DNA of 24,880 nt from Kangiella sp. (GCA_002733465.1 NVVT01000002.1:190842-215721), one strand, 5' to 3'; positions 15,559 to 23,708 are shown, counted from the stretch's first letter. The notes: a model not told the origin generated them from the sequence alone. Program-made: numbers and translations.

Positions 15559-16368
15559 TTACTTTGGCATGTCTTCTTTTATCTTTGTTTCTTCTGACTC
15601 GTTTTTAGGGGACTGGTTTTTAGAGGACTGACTTTCATCCAACTCTCTTTCATGTTCAATGCGAGTCGAGCGACGTAAAATATTTTCCCATTGTTCCTTA
15701 GAAAAACGAATAGTTCCAACGCTTTGCCCTCTAACAGCTCTAGCAAATGGCGCGATAGCCTCTTGCTCAGATTGTCTAGCTTTACTCATGAACATATCGT
15801 TGAAAAACTCTAATTCTCTTTGCTCTGCCGTTTCTAACAAAAATTTAGCGGGTTCGACTGATTCAACACCTGCATTAGAAGCGATTGTTGGCATCTTGAT
15901 TTGTTCTTCAGATTGTTGATTCGCTATATCGGACTTAAAAACGCCATCATTAGCGACTTGAACTGACTGTACAGAAATGAAAGTAGCGATAGCCACTGAA
16001 GCCGCAATCGCCATACCACCGGTTAATTTTTTGATTTTTGAAAATAAAGGTATAACGTTATTAGTCGAATCGTTTAAAGACTGGCTGTCTGTAGAACGAC
16101 TATCAGCAGACGGAGCAAAAACAGTTGGTTCACCATCAATTTTTTGACTAACCGCATTGATGAAATCCATACTAACAGGGGCATTAGCTTCTTTACGCAA
16201 GATTTTACTAACCAAATTATATCGATAAAAAGACTCATTAACGCCGTCTTCTTTCAATAATTCACTAAGTTCCTCAGAAGCAATTTGTTCATCTAACAAA
16301 TCTGAAATCTGGCTATTTAAAACTAGATCTTTTGATTTTAATTGAGAGTTATCAATTGTTTGGGTCAT
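15559..16368 (-). CDS. rseA: RseA/MucA-type anti-sigma factor
   Basis: Anti-sigma-E factor that holds RpoE at the inner membrane until cut by periplasmic and intramembrane proteases (DegS and RseP in E. coli). It has 269 residues. The N-terminal sigma-binding domain contains ISDLLDEQIASEELSELL and FYRYNLVSKILR; one membrane segment lies at about 117-134 (GGMAIAASVAIATFISVQ); the rest would be periplasmic. The segment ending in APFARAV (about 206-212) resembles the PYxR region of MucA/RseA thought to contact RseB, although rseB is absent here. The C-terminal about 30 residues are Ser/Lys/Asn/Glu-rich and contain a 15-bp duplication. Start ATG 16368 has AGG at good spacing. It follows rpoE after an unusually long 196-bp gap. 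Confidence 0.88.
   Translation of the reverse strand: MTQTIDNSQLKSKDLVLNSQISDLLDEQIASEELSELLKEDGVNESFYRYNLVSKILRKEANAPVSMDFINAVSQKIDGEPTVFAPSADSRSTDSQSLNDSTNNVIPLFSKIKKLTGGMAIAASVAIATFISVQSVQVANDGVFKSDIANQQSEEQIKMPTIASNAGVESVEPAKFLLETAEQRELEFFNDMFMSKARQSEQEAIAPFARAVRGQSVGTIRFSKEQWENILRRSTRIEHERELDESQSSKNQSPKNESEETKIKEDMPK
15596..15640. repeat. 15-bp tandem repeat in the rseA 3' end
   Basis: GACTCGTTTTTAGGG (15596-15610) and GACTGGTTTTTAGAG (15611-15625), then a diverged third unit starting GACTG. On the minus strand they encode SSKNQSPKNES in the polar tail of RseA. Confidence 0.7.
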
Positions 16369-16520
16369 ATTTTACCTATATGGTTCAATTTGCTTGCTTT
16401 CCGTTTGCTTACTTTAAATTTTCGCTATCTTGAACTTACACTGTTTTATTCCGAACTTTCTCTATTTTTCAAGCTAACTCAAAACCCCTTTTACAAACGT
16501 ATCAAGGGTATTTGCACAAT

Positions 16521-16547
16521 TCTGACATAAGAAATCACAATTAGTTC
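16521..16547 (-). promoter_or_regulatory. Candidate sigma-E promoter for rseA-rseC-mucD
   Basis: Minus strand: GAACTA (-35, 16542-16547), 16-bp spacer, TCAGA (-10, 16521-16525). This is close to the sigma-E pattern GAACTT-N16-TCTGA. It lies in the 196-bp gap behind rpoE and gives a leader of about 150 nt before rseA. It would let active RpoE raise its own anti-sigma factor and the protease. Confidence 0.5.
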
Positions 16548-16564
16548 ACATTATTCACAAATAA

Positions 16565-17158
16565 TTAGATTTTGTTAATTAATGGCTTAATTTGTTCATC
16601 AATAGTTTCTCTAGCCCTAAATATACGCGATCGTACAGTTCCAACGGGACAATCCATTGACTCAGCAATTTCTTCATAACTCATCCCTTCTATTTCTCTG
16701 AGAGTAATCGCTGTTTTTAAGTCGCCTGGTAATGAATCGATAGTATCAAAAATAACTTTTTTCAATTGATCGCGCATTAAGAGCGTCTCAGGAGATGCAT
16801 GCTCTTGAAGCGAACCGCCTATCGTGTAGGTCTCAGCTTCTTGCGAATCGATATCTGAACTCGGTGGACGCCGCCCTCGCGCAGTTAAATAATTTTTAGC
16901 CGTGTTTATGGCAATACGGTAAATCCAAGTGTAAAACGCACTTTCACCTCTAAAGTTAGGCAAAGCTTTATAAGCCTTAATAAAAGCATCCTGCGCGACG
17001 TCATTGACTTCCGCATGATCACTAATAAATCGACTAATGATTGAAAATATCTTATTTTGATATTTTATCACTAATATATCGAATGCTTTTTTGTCTCCCG
17101 CTTGAACTCGCTTGACTAACTCTGCATCCAAATCTCTTGACGATAATTCTTTTGACAT
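16565..17158 (-). CDS. rpoE: RNA polymerase sigma factor RpoE (sigma-E/AlgU)
   Basis: Group 4 (ECF) sigma factor for envelope stress, 197 residues (191 in E. coli). Region 2 includes DILVIKYQNKIFSIISRFI, DVAQDAFIKAYKALPNFRGESAFYTWIYRIAINTAKNYL, the -10-binding part. Region 4 includes SLPGDLKTAITLREIEGMSYEEIAESMDCPVGTVRSRIFRARE, the -35-binding helix-turn-helix. It is the first gene of the rpoE-rseA-rseC-mucD group and divergent from nadB, as in E. coli. Start ATG 17158 has AGG upstream. A sigma-70-like promoter is visible in front; I do not see a convincing sigma-E promoter directly upstream on this strand. Confidence 0.97.
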   Translation of the reverse strand: MSKELSSRDLDAELVKRVQAGDKKAFDILVIKYQNKIFSIISRFISDHAEVNDVAQDAFIKAYKALPNFRGESAFYTWIYRIAINTAKNYLTARGRRPPSSDIDSQEAETYTIGGSLQEHASPETLLMRDQLKKVIFDTIDSLPGDLKTAITLREIEGMSYEEIAESMDCPVGTVRSRIFRARETIDEQIKPLINKI

Positions 17159-17211
17159 TAAACCTAATTCTTATGTTTGGTTGTTTTATAGTGTGTTTGA
17201 AATAACTTTCT

Positions 17212-17239
17212 ATTTTAATTCTAATCTATTCTAGTTCAA
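17212..17239 (-). promoter_or_regulatory. Candidate sigma-70 promoter for rpoE
   Basis: Minus strand TTGAAC (17234-17239), 16-bp spacer, TAAAAT (17212-17217), about 50 bp before the rpoE start. Good -10, fair -35. Confidence 0.45.
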
Positions 17240-17341
17240 TAAAAGCAGAACTTACACTGACCATAGTATTTCTGCATAGTTTCATATTAAATAGAAAAAA
17301 CTTTATACCCAGTATTTAATTAAAATTATATCATCAATGTG

Positions 17342-17359
17342 AGAATATAAAAATATTCT
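17342..17359. promoter_or_regulatory. Inverted repeat upstream of nadB (distal)
   Basis: AGAATAT-AAAA-ATATTCT, perfect 7-bp arms, three bp before the larger palindrome. Possible operator half or AT-rich promoter element. Confidence 0.4.
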
Positions 17360-17362
17360 ATA

Positions 17363-17384
17363 GCATTTGTTAATTAACAAATGC
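17363..17384. promoter_or_regulatory. Perfect 22-bp palindrome upstream of nadB
   Basis: GCATTTGTTAA (17363-17373) is followed at once by its exact reverse complement (17374-17384), 45 bp before the nadB start. A spacer-free perfect palindrome of this length has the form of a repressor operator. NAD biosynthesis genes are commonly under repressors sensing NAD metabolites, but I cannot assign this site to a known regulator. Confidence 0.6.
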
Positions 17385-17429
17385 AAAATGCCTATTGGAA
17401 CAAAACTAAATGGTTAAGACTATAAAGTA

Positions 17430-19112
17430 ATGGCTAAAAAACAGACTTCAACCCAACAGATTTCTGATGTATTGATTATTGGCAGTGGCGCAGCAGGTCT
17501 TACTTGCGCTCTTCACCTAGCGGATCATTTTAGCATCAATATTATTTCTAAAGGTCAACTCAGTGAAGGTGCCACCTTTTATGCTCAAGGCGGAATCGCT
17601 GCTGTCTTAGATAATGAAGATTCTATTGAAGCTCACGTTGCAGATACAATCAAAGCAGGTGCTGGGCTATGCCATAAAGATGCGGTTCAATATACGGTTG
17701 AAAATAGCAAACAGTCGATTCAATGGTTAATAGATAGAGGCGTTGAATTTAGCAAACAAGATCCTGAACTTCAACCGGCACTTCAAAAGGATCAACAATC
17801 AAACGATATAGGACAAGACTACCATCTAACGCGAGAGGGTGGGCACAGTCATCGTCGCATTATTCATGCCACCGACGCCACAGGCAAAGAAGTTCAAACG
17901 ACCTTGTGCCAGTCAGTCAAAAACAATAACAAAATAAAAACCTTTGAAAATTACAATGCAGTCGATTTAATTACTACCCATAGCTTAGGTGTTATTGGCG
18001 AAGTGAATCAAATACACGGAGCTTATGCGCTTAATAGGCAATCTGGAAAGGTAGAATCTTTTCAAGCAAAATATGTCGTATTAGCTACCGGCGGAGCAAG
18101 TAAAGTCTATCTTTATACCAGTAACCCCGATGTTTCTAGTGGTGATGGTATTGCTATGGCTTGGCGTGCGGGTTGTCGGGTCGCAAATTTGGAGTTTAAT
18201 CAATTTCACCCGACTTGCTTATTTCACGGCAAAGCCAATTCCTTTTTGATTTCAGAAGCTCTACGAGGCGAAGGAGCTTTCTTAAAGCTCCCTAGTGGCG
18301 AACGTTTTATGCAACATTTTGATGAGCGAGCAGAATTAGCGCCTAGAGACATTGTTGCAAGAGCTATCGATCATGAAATAAAACGTTTAGGCGTTGATTG
18401 TCTTTATTTAGATATTAGTCACAAAGACCCCGAATTTATCACTAGCCATTTCCCTACAATTTATCAACGTTTGTTAGAACTCGGCATCGATATAACTAAA
18501 GAAGCGATCCCAATTGTTCCAGCGGCACACTACACCTGTGGGGGAATTGTAGTCGATAAAAATTCAGCTTCTGATTTACCTAATTTATACGCAATTGGTG
18601 AAGTCTCATTTACAGGTCTACATGGAGCCAATCGGATGGCGAGCAATTCATTACTGGAATGCCTCGTTTTCGCAAAAAATGCCGCCGAAAGCATTCTTGC
18701 GGAAGAGGCTAAACCCAATCACTCTTCAACTCTTTCAAAAGAGGATTTATTCATTCCTAAGTGGGATGAAAGCCAAGTCTCTGACTCAGATGAAGACGTT
18801 GTAATTTCCCATAATTGGCACGAATTAAGACATTTAATGTGGAATTACGTTGGTATTGTGCGAACCACCAAACGGCTAGAAAGAGCGAAACGTCGGATTC
18901 AGTTGTTAAAACAAGAAGTGAAAGATTATTATTCCCACTTTAAAATTTCAAGTGATTTACTGGAATTAAGAAACCTAATAACGGTTGCAGAACTAATTAT
19001 TGAGTGTGCAATGAGAAGAAAAGAAAGCCGAGGATTACACTATACTCTCGACTATCCAGAAACCACCGAAGATGATAGTCCAAGCGATACAATATTGTCG
19101 CGCTTCAATTAA
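17430..19112 (+). CDS. nadB: L-aspartate oxidase NadB
   Basis: FAD enzyme that oxidises L-aspartate to iminoaspartate, the first step of de novo NAD synthesis; NadA then makes quinolinate. It has 560 residues (540 in E. coli). The FAD-binding motif VLIIGSGAAGLTCAL lies at about 14-28, followed by GATFYAQGGIAAV, the REGGHSHRRIIHA segment, FNQFHPTCL, EALRGEGA and ELAPRDIVARAID, all typical of aspartate oxidase and shared with succinate dehydrogenase flavoproteins. C-terminal helical domain ends with RGLHYTLDYP. It is the only plus-strand gene and is divergent from rpoE, the same arrangement as in E. coli. Two inverted repeats stand in its leader. nadA is not in the window. Confidence 0.97.
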   Translation: MAKKQTSTQQISDVLIIGSGAAGLTCALHLADHFSINIISKGQLSEGATFYAQGGIAAVLDNEDSIEAHVADTIKAGAGLCHKDAVQYTVENSKQSIQWLIDRGVEFSKQDPELQPALQKDQQSNDIGQDYHLTREGGHSHRRIIHATDATGKEVQTTLCQSVKNNNKIKTFENYNAVDLITTHSLGVIGEVNQIHGAYALNRQSGKVESFQAKYVVLATGGASKVYLYTSNPDVSSGDGIAMAWRAGCRVANLEFNQFHPTCLFHGKANSFLISEALRGEGAFLKLPSGERFMQHFDERAELAPRDIVARAIDHEIKRLGVDCLYLDISHKDPEFITSHFPTIYQRLLELGIDITKEAIPIVPAAHYTCGGIVVDKNSASDLPNLYAIGEVSFTGLHGANRMASNSLLECLVFAKNAAESILAEEAKPNHSSTLSKEDLFIPKWDESQVSDSDEDVVISHNWHELRHLMWNYVGIVRTTKRLERAKRRIQLLKQEVKDYYSHFKISSDLLELRNLITVAELIIECAMRRKESRGLHYTLDYPETTEDDSPSDTILSRFN

Positions 19113-19151
19113 ACTTTTAATATTTTTAAGTAAGAAAGCTCTTAAAAAACA

Positions 19152-19247
19152 TTACCACAGAGGTCACAGAGCACACAGAGTGAAAATAAAACATAACTTG
19201 CTTAATTCTTTTTCTCTTCTCGGCGTCCTCTGTGTCCTCTGTGGTAA
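19152..19247. repeat. CACAGAG-type inverted repeat (large hairpin) between nadB and ffh
   Basis: Left arm 19152-19180 and right arm 19219-19247 are 29 bp each and pair at 25 of 29 positions, around a 38-bp loop. The arms start TTACCACAGAGG and contain an internal 8- to 9-bp repetition of CACAGAG. This dispersed repeat type is known from many unrelated bacteria, where it yields spurious peptides of the 'HRGHRAHR' kind, as it does here. It lies between convergent genes and could act as bidirectional terminator. Confidence 0.8.
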
Positions 19248-19276
19248 ATTGTTGTTCTTTAGATTTTTAATGTAGA

Positions 19277-20647
19277 TTACATTCTGGGCATTCCGCCACC
19301 TGGTGGCATCATTCCTTTCATGCCTCGCATCATTTTCATCATTCCGCCTTTACCTTTTAACTTTTTCATCATTTTTTGCATTTGCTTAAATTGTTTAAGC
19401 ATTTTATTCACTTCTTGAATATCCGTTCCAGCGCCTGAAGCAATTCTGCGTTTGCGTGAACCTTTGATGATTTCAGGGAATGTTTTTTCTTTTGGCGTCA
19501 TTGAGTTAATAATCGCTTCCATTCGGTTAGTCATTTTATCGTTCATTTGGTCTTTTGCGGCTTGAGGAACATTTCCCATACCGGGCAACTTGTCCATCAT
19601 GCCAGCCATACCACCCATACTTTTCATTTGTACTAACTGCTCTCTAAAATCTTCTAAATCAAAGCCCTTGCCTTTCATTACTTTTTTAGCGAGTTTTTCA
19701 GCTTTCTTTTTATCAATATTACGTTCAACGTCTTCGATTAAAGAAAGAACATCACCCATGCCTAAAATACGTGACGCAATTCGTTCTGGATGAAAAGGTT
19801 CTAAAGCATCGAGTTTTTCGCCCATCCCCATAAATTTAATGGGCTTTCCGGTAATATGTCTAATTGAAAGCGCCGCCCCGCCTCGAGCATCACCATCGGC
19901 TTTGGTTAAAATGACACCGGTTAATTCAAGGGCTTCATCAAAGGCTTTGGCTGTATTTGCAGCATCTTGCCCAGTCATACTATCGACTACAAATAAGGTT
20001 TCCGCTGGTTTTGCTAATTTATGTATCGCTTTGATTTCTGACATCATTTCTTCATCAACAGCCAGTCGACCAGCTGTATCAATGATCAAGACATCACTAA
20101 AATCTTTTTTTGCTTGTTTTATTGCCGCTTTAACAATATCAATAGGTTTTTGATCGGCACTGCTAGGAATAAAGGTTGCGCCAACTTCTTCGGTCACCAT
20201 TTTCAACTGCTCAATCGCTGCTGGGCGATAAACATCCGCACTAACTAATGCAACAGACTTCTTTTCGCGTTCCATTAGGTATTTAGCTAGTTTGGCACTC
20301 GATGTTGTTTTACCAGCACCTTGCAAACCCGCCATTAAAATAATCGCTGGAGGTTGAGCTTTTAAATCTAATGATTCATTAGCGGCACCCATGGCGGCCA
20401 CTAATTCACTTTGAACAATTTTAATAAACGCTTGGCCTGGCGATAAACTGGATTTAACTTCTTTACCTAACGCTCGGTATTTAACCTTAGTGATAAAATC
20501 TTTAACCACTGGCAACGCGACATCAGCTTCCAAAAGCGCCATACGTACTTGGCGTAGGGTTTTTTGGATATTCTCATCGGTAATTCGGCCTTTGCCACTC
20601 AGACCTTTAAGAACTTTATTAAAGCGTTCGCTTAAATTATCAAACAT
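19277..20647 (-). CDS. ffh: Signal recognition particle protein Ffh
   Basis: SRP54 GTPase, 456 residues (453 in E. coli), which with 4.5S RNA targets nascent inner-membrane proteins to FtsY. The N domain covers about 1-90; the G domain has GLQGAGKTTSSAKL (107-120), DTAGRL and TKADGDARGGAAL. The M domain has the RNA-binding KRRIASGAGTDIQEVNKMLKQF motif and a Met- and Lys-rich end (GKGGMMKMMRGMKGMMPPGGGMPRM). It stands behind dusA, with its own promoter, and converges with nadB across the CACAGAG hairpin. The 4.5S RNA gene is not visible here. Confidence 0.98.
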   Translation of the reverse strand: MFDNLSERFNKVLKGLSGKGRITDENIQKTLRQVRMALLEADVALPVVKDFITKVKYRALGKEVKSSLSPGQAFIKIVQSELVAAMGAANESLDLKAQPPAIILMAGLQGAGKTTSSAKLAKYLMEREKKSVALVSADVYRPAAIEQLKMVTEEVGATFIPSSADQKPIDIVKAAIKQAKKDFSDVLIIDTAGRLAVDEEMMSEIKAIHKLAKPAETLFVVDSMTGQDAANTAKAFDEALELTGVILTKADGDARGGAALSIRHITGKPIKFMGMGEKLDALEPFHPERIASRILGMGDVLSLIEDVERNIDKKKAEKLAKKVMKGKGFDLEDFREQLVQMKSMGGMAGMMDKLPGMGNVPQAAKDQMNDKMTNRMEAIINSMTPKEKTFPEIIKGSRKRRIASGAGTDIQEVNKMLKQFKQMQKMMKKLKGKGGMMKMMRGMKGMMPPGGGMPRM

Positions 20648-20686
20648 AGGGGATCCTAGAAAAATTGAACATGTCGCTATCGGCGC

Positions 20687-20715
20687 ATTATATCGAGTTA
20701 TCTTTCTGATTAAAA
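20687..20715 (-). promoter_or_regulatory. Candidate sigma-70 promoter for ffh
   Basis: Minus strand: consensus -10 TATAAT (20687-20692), 17-bp spacer, weak -35 TTTTAA (20710-20715), about 40 bp before the ffh start in the 92-bp gap behind dusA. Confidence 0.55.
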
Positions 20716-20739
20716 CAAGACATCGGTTATAAACGTACC

Positions 20740-21711
20740 TTATTTTACTAGAGAAAGTGCTTCGAGAATAACCTCAATACCTGCATTTTGCTTAGTTGCA
20801 GATTCACTCAGATATCGACGCCATTGTTTACCATTTGGTTGTGCATGAAATAAGCCCAGCATATGACGGCTAATGTGTTGTAATTTACCGCCTTTAGAAA
20901 TATGCTTTTCAATATAAGGTAGCATCAGCTCTGCAATTTCGACTCTATTTGAGAGTTTTTTATTGCTACCGAAAAACTCTTTATCGACCGACGCTAACAT
21001 GTAAGGATTATGATAAGCCTCTCGACCAATCATAACGCCATCCACGTTATTTAAATGATCTTGGGTTTCTTTAATGGTTTTTATACCGCCATTAATAATG
21101 ATTTCTAATTTTGGAGAGTCTTTTTTAAGCTGATAAACTCTGTCGTAAATAAGGGGCGGAATTTCTCTGTTTTGCTTAGGGCTAAGACCCGATAAAATAG
21201 CTTTCCGAGCATGTACAACAAAACTATCACATCCAGATTCAGCTACAATTCTAACAAAATCAACTAATTCCGCATAACTATCTTGATCATCAATTCCAAT
21301 TCGATGTTTAACGGTTACAGGGATTTTACAAGCTTGCTTCATAGCCAGAATACCATCTCTAACTAACTCAGGTTCCGCCATTAAACAAGCCCCGATTTTT
21401 CCTGATTGAACGCGATCCGATGGACAGCCTACATTGAGATTTATCTCGTCATAACCGTAATCCTCACCAATTTTTGCACACTCAGCAAGGGCCTTGGGAT
21501 CACTGCCACCGAGTTGAAGTGCAATTGGGTGTTCATCATGGTTATAACCTAAGAGCTTTTCCCTATCACCGTTGATGATAGCGCCAGAGGTTACCATTTC
21601 TGTGTATAGCAATGTCTGTTTGGTGATTAATCGATGGAAATAACGGCAGTGGCGATCGGTCCAATCCATCATTGGTGCGATGGACAAACGACGATTTAAA
21701 CAGTTATTCAT
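20740..21711 (-). CDS. dusA: tRNA-dihydrouridine(20/20a) synthase DusA
   Basis: FMN-dependent reductase that makes dihydrouridine in the tRNA D-loop, 323 residues. It shows the N-terminal LSIAPMMDWTDRHCRYFHRL, the active-site Cys96 in NVGCPSDRV, the FMN-site segments KHRIGID, FVVHARKA and IINGGI, and VDGVMIGREAYHNPY. The motifs NLNVGCPSDRVQSGKIGACLM and MMDWTD place it with DusA rather than DusB or DusC. It follows yjbQ by 33 bp and precedes ffh by 92 bp. Confidence 0.96.
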   Translation of the reverse strand: MNNCLNRRLSIAPMMDWTDRHCRYFHRLITKQTLLYTEMVTSGAIINGDREKLLGYNHDEHPIALQLGGSDPKALAECAKIGEDYGYDEINLNVGCPSDRVQSGKIGACLMAEPELVRDGILAMKQACKIPVTVKHRIGIDDQDSYAELVDFVRIVAESGCDSFVVHARKAILSGLSPKQNREIPPLIYDRVYQLKKDSPKLEIIINGGIKTIKETQDHLNNVDGVMIGREAYHNPYMLASVDKEFFGSNKKLSNRVEIAELMLPYIEKHISKGGKLQHISRHMLGLFHAQPNGKQWRRYLSESATKQNAGIEVILEALSLVK

Positions 21712-21744
21712 GAAAATTGACGACTAAATTCATTAAAACATCAA

Positions 21745-22161
21745 TTATGATTGAATCGTAGCAATCAGGTTACGCGATCCGCCTTGATTCCTATGCTCGC
21801 AAAGATAGATACCTTGCCAAGTGCCTAAATTTAATTGACCTTTAGTAATCGGGATAGATAGCGAAGGACCTATAATAGTGGCTTTGATATGTGCAGGCAT
21901 ATCATCGTCACCTTCATCGTTGTGACGATAATAAGGCATTCCCTCAGGCACTGTTTTGTTGAAATGAGTTTCTAAATCTTGTCGTACAGTTGGATCCGCA
22001 TCTTCATTAATCGCTAGCGAAGCAGATGTGTGTTGAATAAATAAATGCAGTAAACCACAGGAAATATTACTTATTTCAGTTAATTCATTCAGAACTTCTT
22101 GAGTGATTAGTTGAAAACCTCTTGGTTTTGCTTTTAACCTTATTTCTTTTTGTTGCCACAT
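21745..22161 (-). CDS. yjbQ: YjbQ (UPF0047) family protein
   Basis: Small protein of 138 residues, full length for the UPF0047/YjbQ family. Signatures are FIQHTSASLAINEDADP, YRHNDEGDDDMPAHIKATIIG and the C-terminal LGTWQGIYLCEHRNQG; the conserved His and Asp/Glu residues form a metal site. E. coli YjbQ has weak thiamine-phosphate synthase activity, which gives the common database name, but its cellular role is unsettled. It lies between dnaB and dusA. Confidence 0.93.
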   Translation of the reverse strand: MWQQKEIRLKAKPRGFQLITQEVLNELTEISNISCGLLHLFIQHTSASLAINEDADPTVRQDLETHFNKTVPEGMPYYRHNDEGDDDMPAHIKATIIGPSLSIPITKGQLNLGTWQGIYLCEHRNQGGSRNLIATIQS

Positions 22162-22215
22162 TGCTTAAAACCTCAAAATTGACTTCAACTTCACTATTTA
22201 AAACGTAGATTCGAA

Positions 22216-23586
22216 TTAATACTCACCATCATAAGCGGGCGTATAATTTACAAATCGATTGTAGTGCCCTTGGAAAGCAACTTTAACCGTACCTATTGGC
22301 CCATTTCTTTGCTTGCCTATGATGATTTCAGCAATCCCTTTACTCTCGCTTTCCGGATTATAAACTTCATCTCTATAGATAAAACAAATAACATCAGCAT
22401 CTTGCTCGATGGCGCCAGACTCTCGGAGATCGGACATCACAGGTCTTCTATCCGCCCTTTGTTCAAGTGAACGATTTAACTGCGAAAGAGCAACAACCGG
22501 ACATTCTAATTCTTTAGCCAAAGCTTTTAATGAACGAGAAATCTCTGAAACTTCCTGTGTTCTATTTTCAGACATTCCTGGTACTCGCATTAATTGTAAA
22601 TAATCGATCAAGATCATGCCGATCGATCCTTGCTCTCTAACCAATCGCCTCGATCGACTTCGGACTTCGGTTGGCGTTAACGCAGCAGAATCATCAATAA
22701 ATAATTTACAATTATTTTTTAGGATGTTGCTGGCAACTGAGAGATTATCCCAATCTTTATCATCTAACGCGCCGGTTCTTAATCGAGTCGCATCAATGCC
22801 ACCAATTGACGCAAAAGAACGCATCAATAGTGACTGGGAAGGCATTTCCATACTAAAAATTATCACCGGTTTGTCACCATGAATAGCAGCATGTTCAGCC
22901 ATATTCATAGCAATAGTGGTTTTTCCCATTGAAGGTCTACCAGCAATAATGACTAAATCAGAAGGCTGTAAACCTGAAGTCATATTATCAAAATCGGTAA
23001 ATCCAGTCGCTTGACCGGTAATACCTCCTTTTGATTTTTGGATTTCTTCAAGTCGATCGATGGCTCTAGGTAGGATCTGGCCAACAGGTTCTGGACCACT
23101 ATTGGCAGACTCTCTTTTCTCTGCAATTTTAAATACTTGAGATTCTGCTAAATCGAGTAATTCATCAGGCTTTCGGCCTTTCGGCTGGTAAGCTGAATCC
23201 GCGATATTATTGGCAACACTAATTAATTCTCGTAAAACAGCTCGTTCTCTAACTATCTCTGCATAGGCAACAATATTAGAAGCACTTGGCGTATTTTTAG
23301 CGAGATCGCCAATGTAAGCTAATCCACCTATTTCATCAGCTTCGCCTTCTTGTTCCAAAAATTCAAAAAGAGTAACCACATCCATCGGTTTTGAATTTTC
23401 AGCTAAATAATGCAACGCTCTAAATATCAATCGATGATCATTTCGATAGAAGTCCTCAGCAACAATTTTTTCGGCAATTTTTTCCCAAGCGTCATTATCA
23501 AGTATTAGACCACCAAGAACAGATTGTTCAGCTTCTAACGAATGCGGGGGCATTTTGATATTATTTACTTGTCTATCGTCATTCAT
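22216..23586 (-). CDS. dnaB: Replicative DNA helicase DnaB
   Basis: Hexameric 5'-3' helicase of the replication fork, 456 residues (471 in E. coli). The N-terminal helical domain starts MPPHSLEAEQSVLGGLILDN. The RecA-like C-terminal domain has Walker A GRPSMGKTT (about 216-224), VIIFSMEMP, Walker B MILIDYLQLM (about 324-333), and VVALSQLNRSLEQR with the arginine finger region SDLRESGAIEQDAD. No intein is present. Behind the ribosomal protein operon it is the common gammaproteobacterial neighbour of rplI. A strong terminator lies only some 30 bp before its start, so it should have its own initiation; TATAAA on the minus strand at about 23606-23611 is a possible -10. Confidence 0.98.
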   Translation of the reverse strand: MNDDRQVNNIKMPPHSLEAEQSVLGGLILDNDAWEKIAEKIVAEDFYRNDHRLIFRALHYLAENSKPMDVVTLFEFLEQEGEADEIGGLAYIGDLAKNTPSASNIVAYAEIVRERAVLRELISVANNIADSAYQPKGRKPDELLDLAESQVFKIAEKRESANSGPEPVGQILPRAIDRLEEIQKSKGGITGQATGFTDFDNMTSGLQPSDLVIIAGRPSMGKTTIAMNMAEHAAIHGDKPVIIFSMEMPSQSLLMRSFASIGGIDATRLRTGALDDKDWDNLSVASNILKNNCKLFIDDSAALTPTEVRSRSRRLVREQGSIGMILIDYLQLMRVPGMSENRTQEVSEISRSLKALAKELECPVVALSQLNRSLEQRADRRPVMSDLRESGAIEQDADVICFIYRDEVYNPESESKGIAEIIIGKQRNGPIGTVKVAFQGHYNRFVNYTPAYDGEY

Positions 23587-23617
23587 TTGGTGGGAGTTCC
23601 GAATATTTATAGGACAT

Positions 23618-23653
23618 AAAAAAACACCCTAACCTTTTCAGATGAGGGTGTTT
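23618..23653 (-). terminator. Rho-independent terminator behind rplI
   Basis: AGGGTGTTT (plus 23645-23653) and AAACACCCT (23622-23630) form a 9-bp stem with a 14-nt loop. On the minus strand the stem is followed by a run of T (plus-strand A at 23618-23624). It ends the rpsF-rpsR-rplI transcript before dnaB. Confidence 0.88.
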
Positions 23654-23708
23654 AAGTTTCTCACTCGTTTGGCCTTTAATCAAATGATTAATGAGCCAAA
23701 ACTAAAAC

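Noticed and set aside
16486..16508. CCCTT/AAGGG hairpin in the rpoE-rseA gap as a terminator
   Set aside because: Five-bp stem, 13-nt loop and no T tract; too weak to call.
19072..19275. Plus-strand open frame of 67 codons behind nadB with 'HRGHRAHR' and 'GVLCVLCGK'
   Set aside because: It overlaps the nadB end and is a translation of the CACAGAG hairpin arms. Such peptides are a known artefact of this repeat; no ribosome binding site.
22216..23586. Intein or frameshift in dnaB
   Set aside because: dnaB is a frequent intein host, but Walker A, Walker B and the length are normal and uninterrupted.
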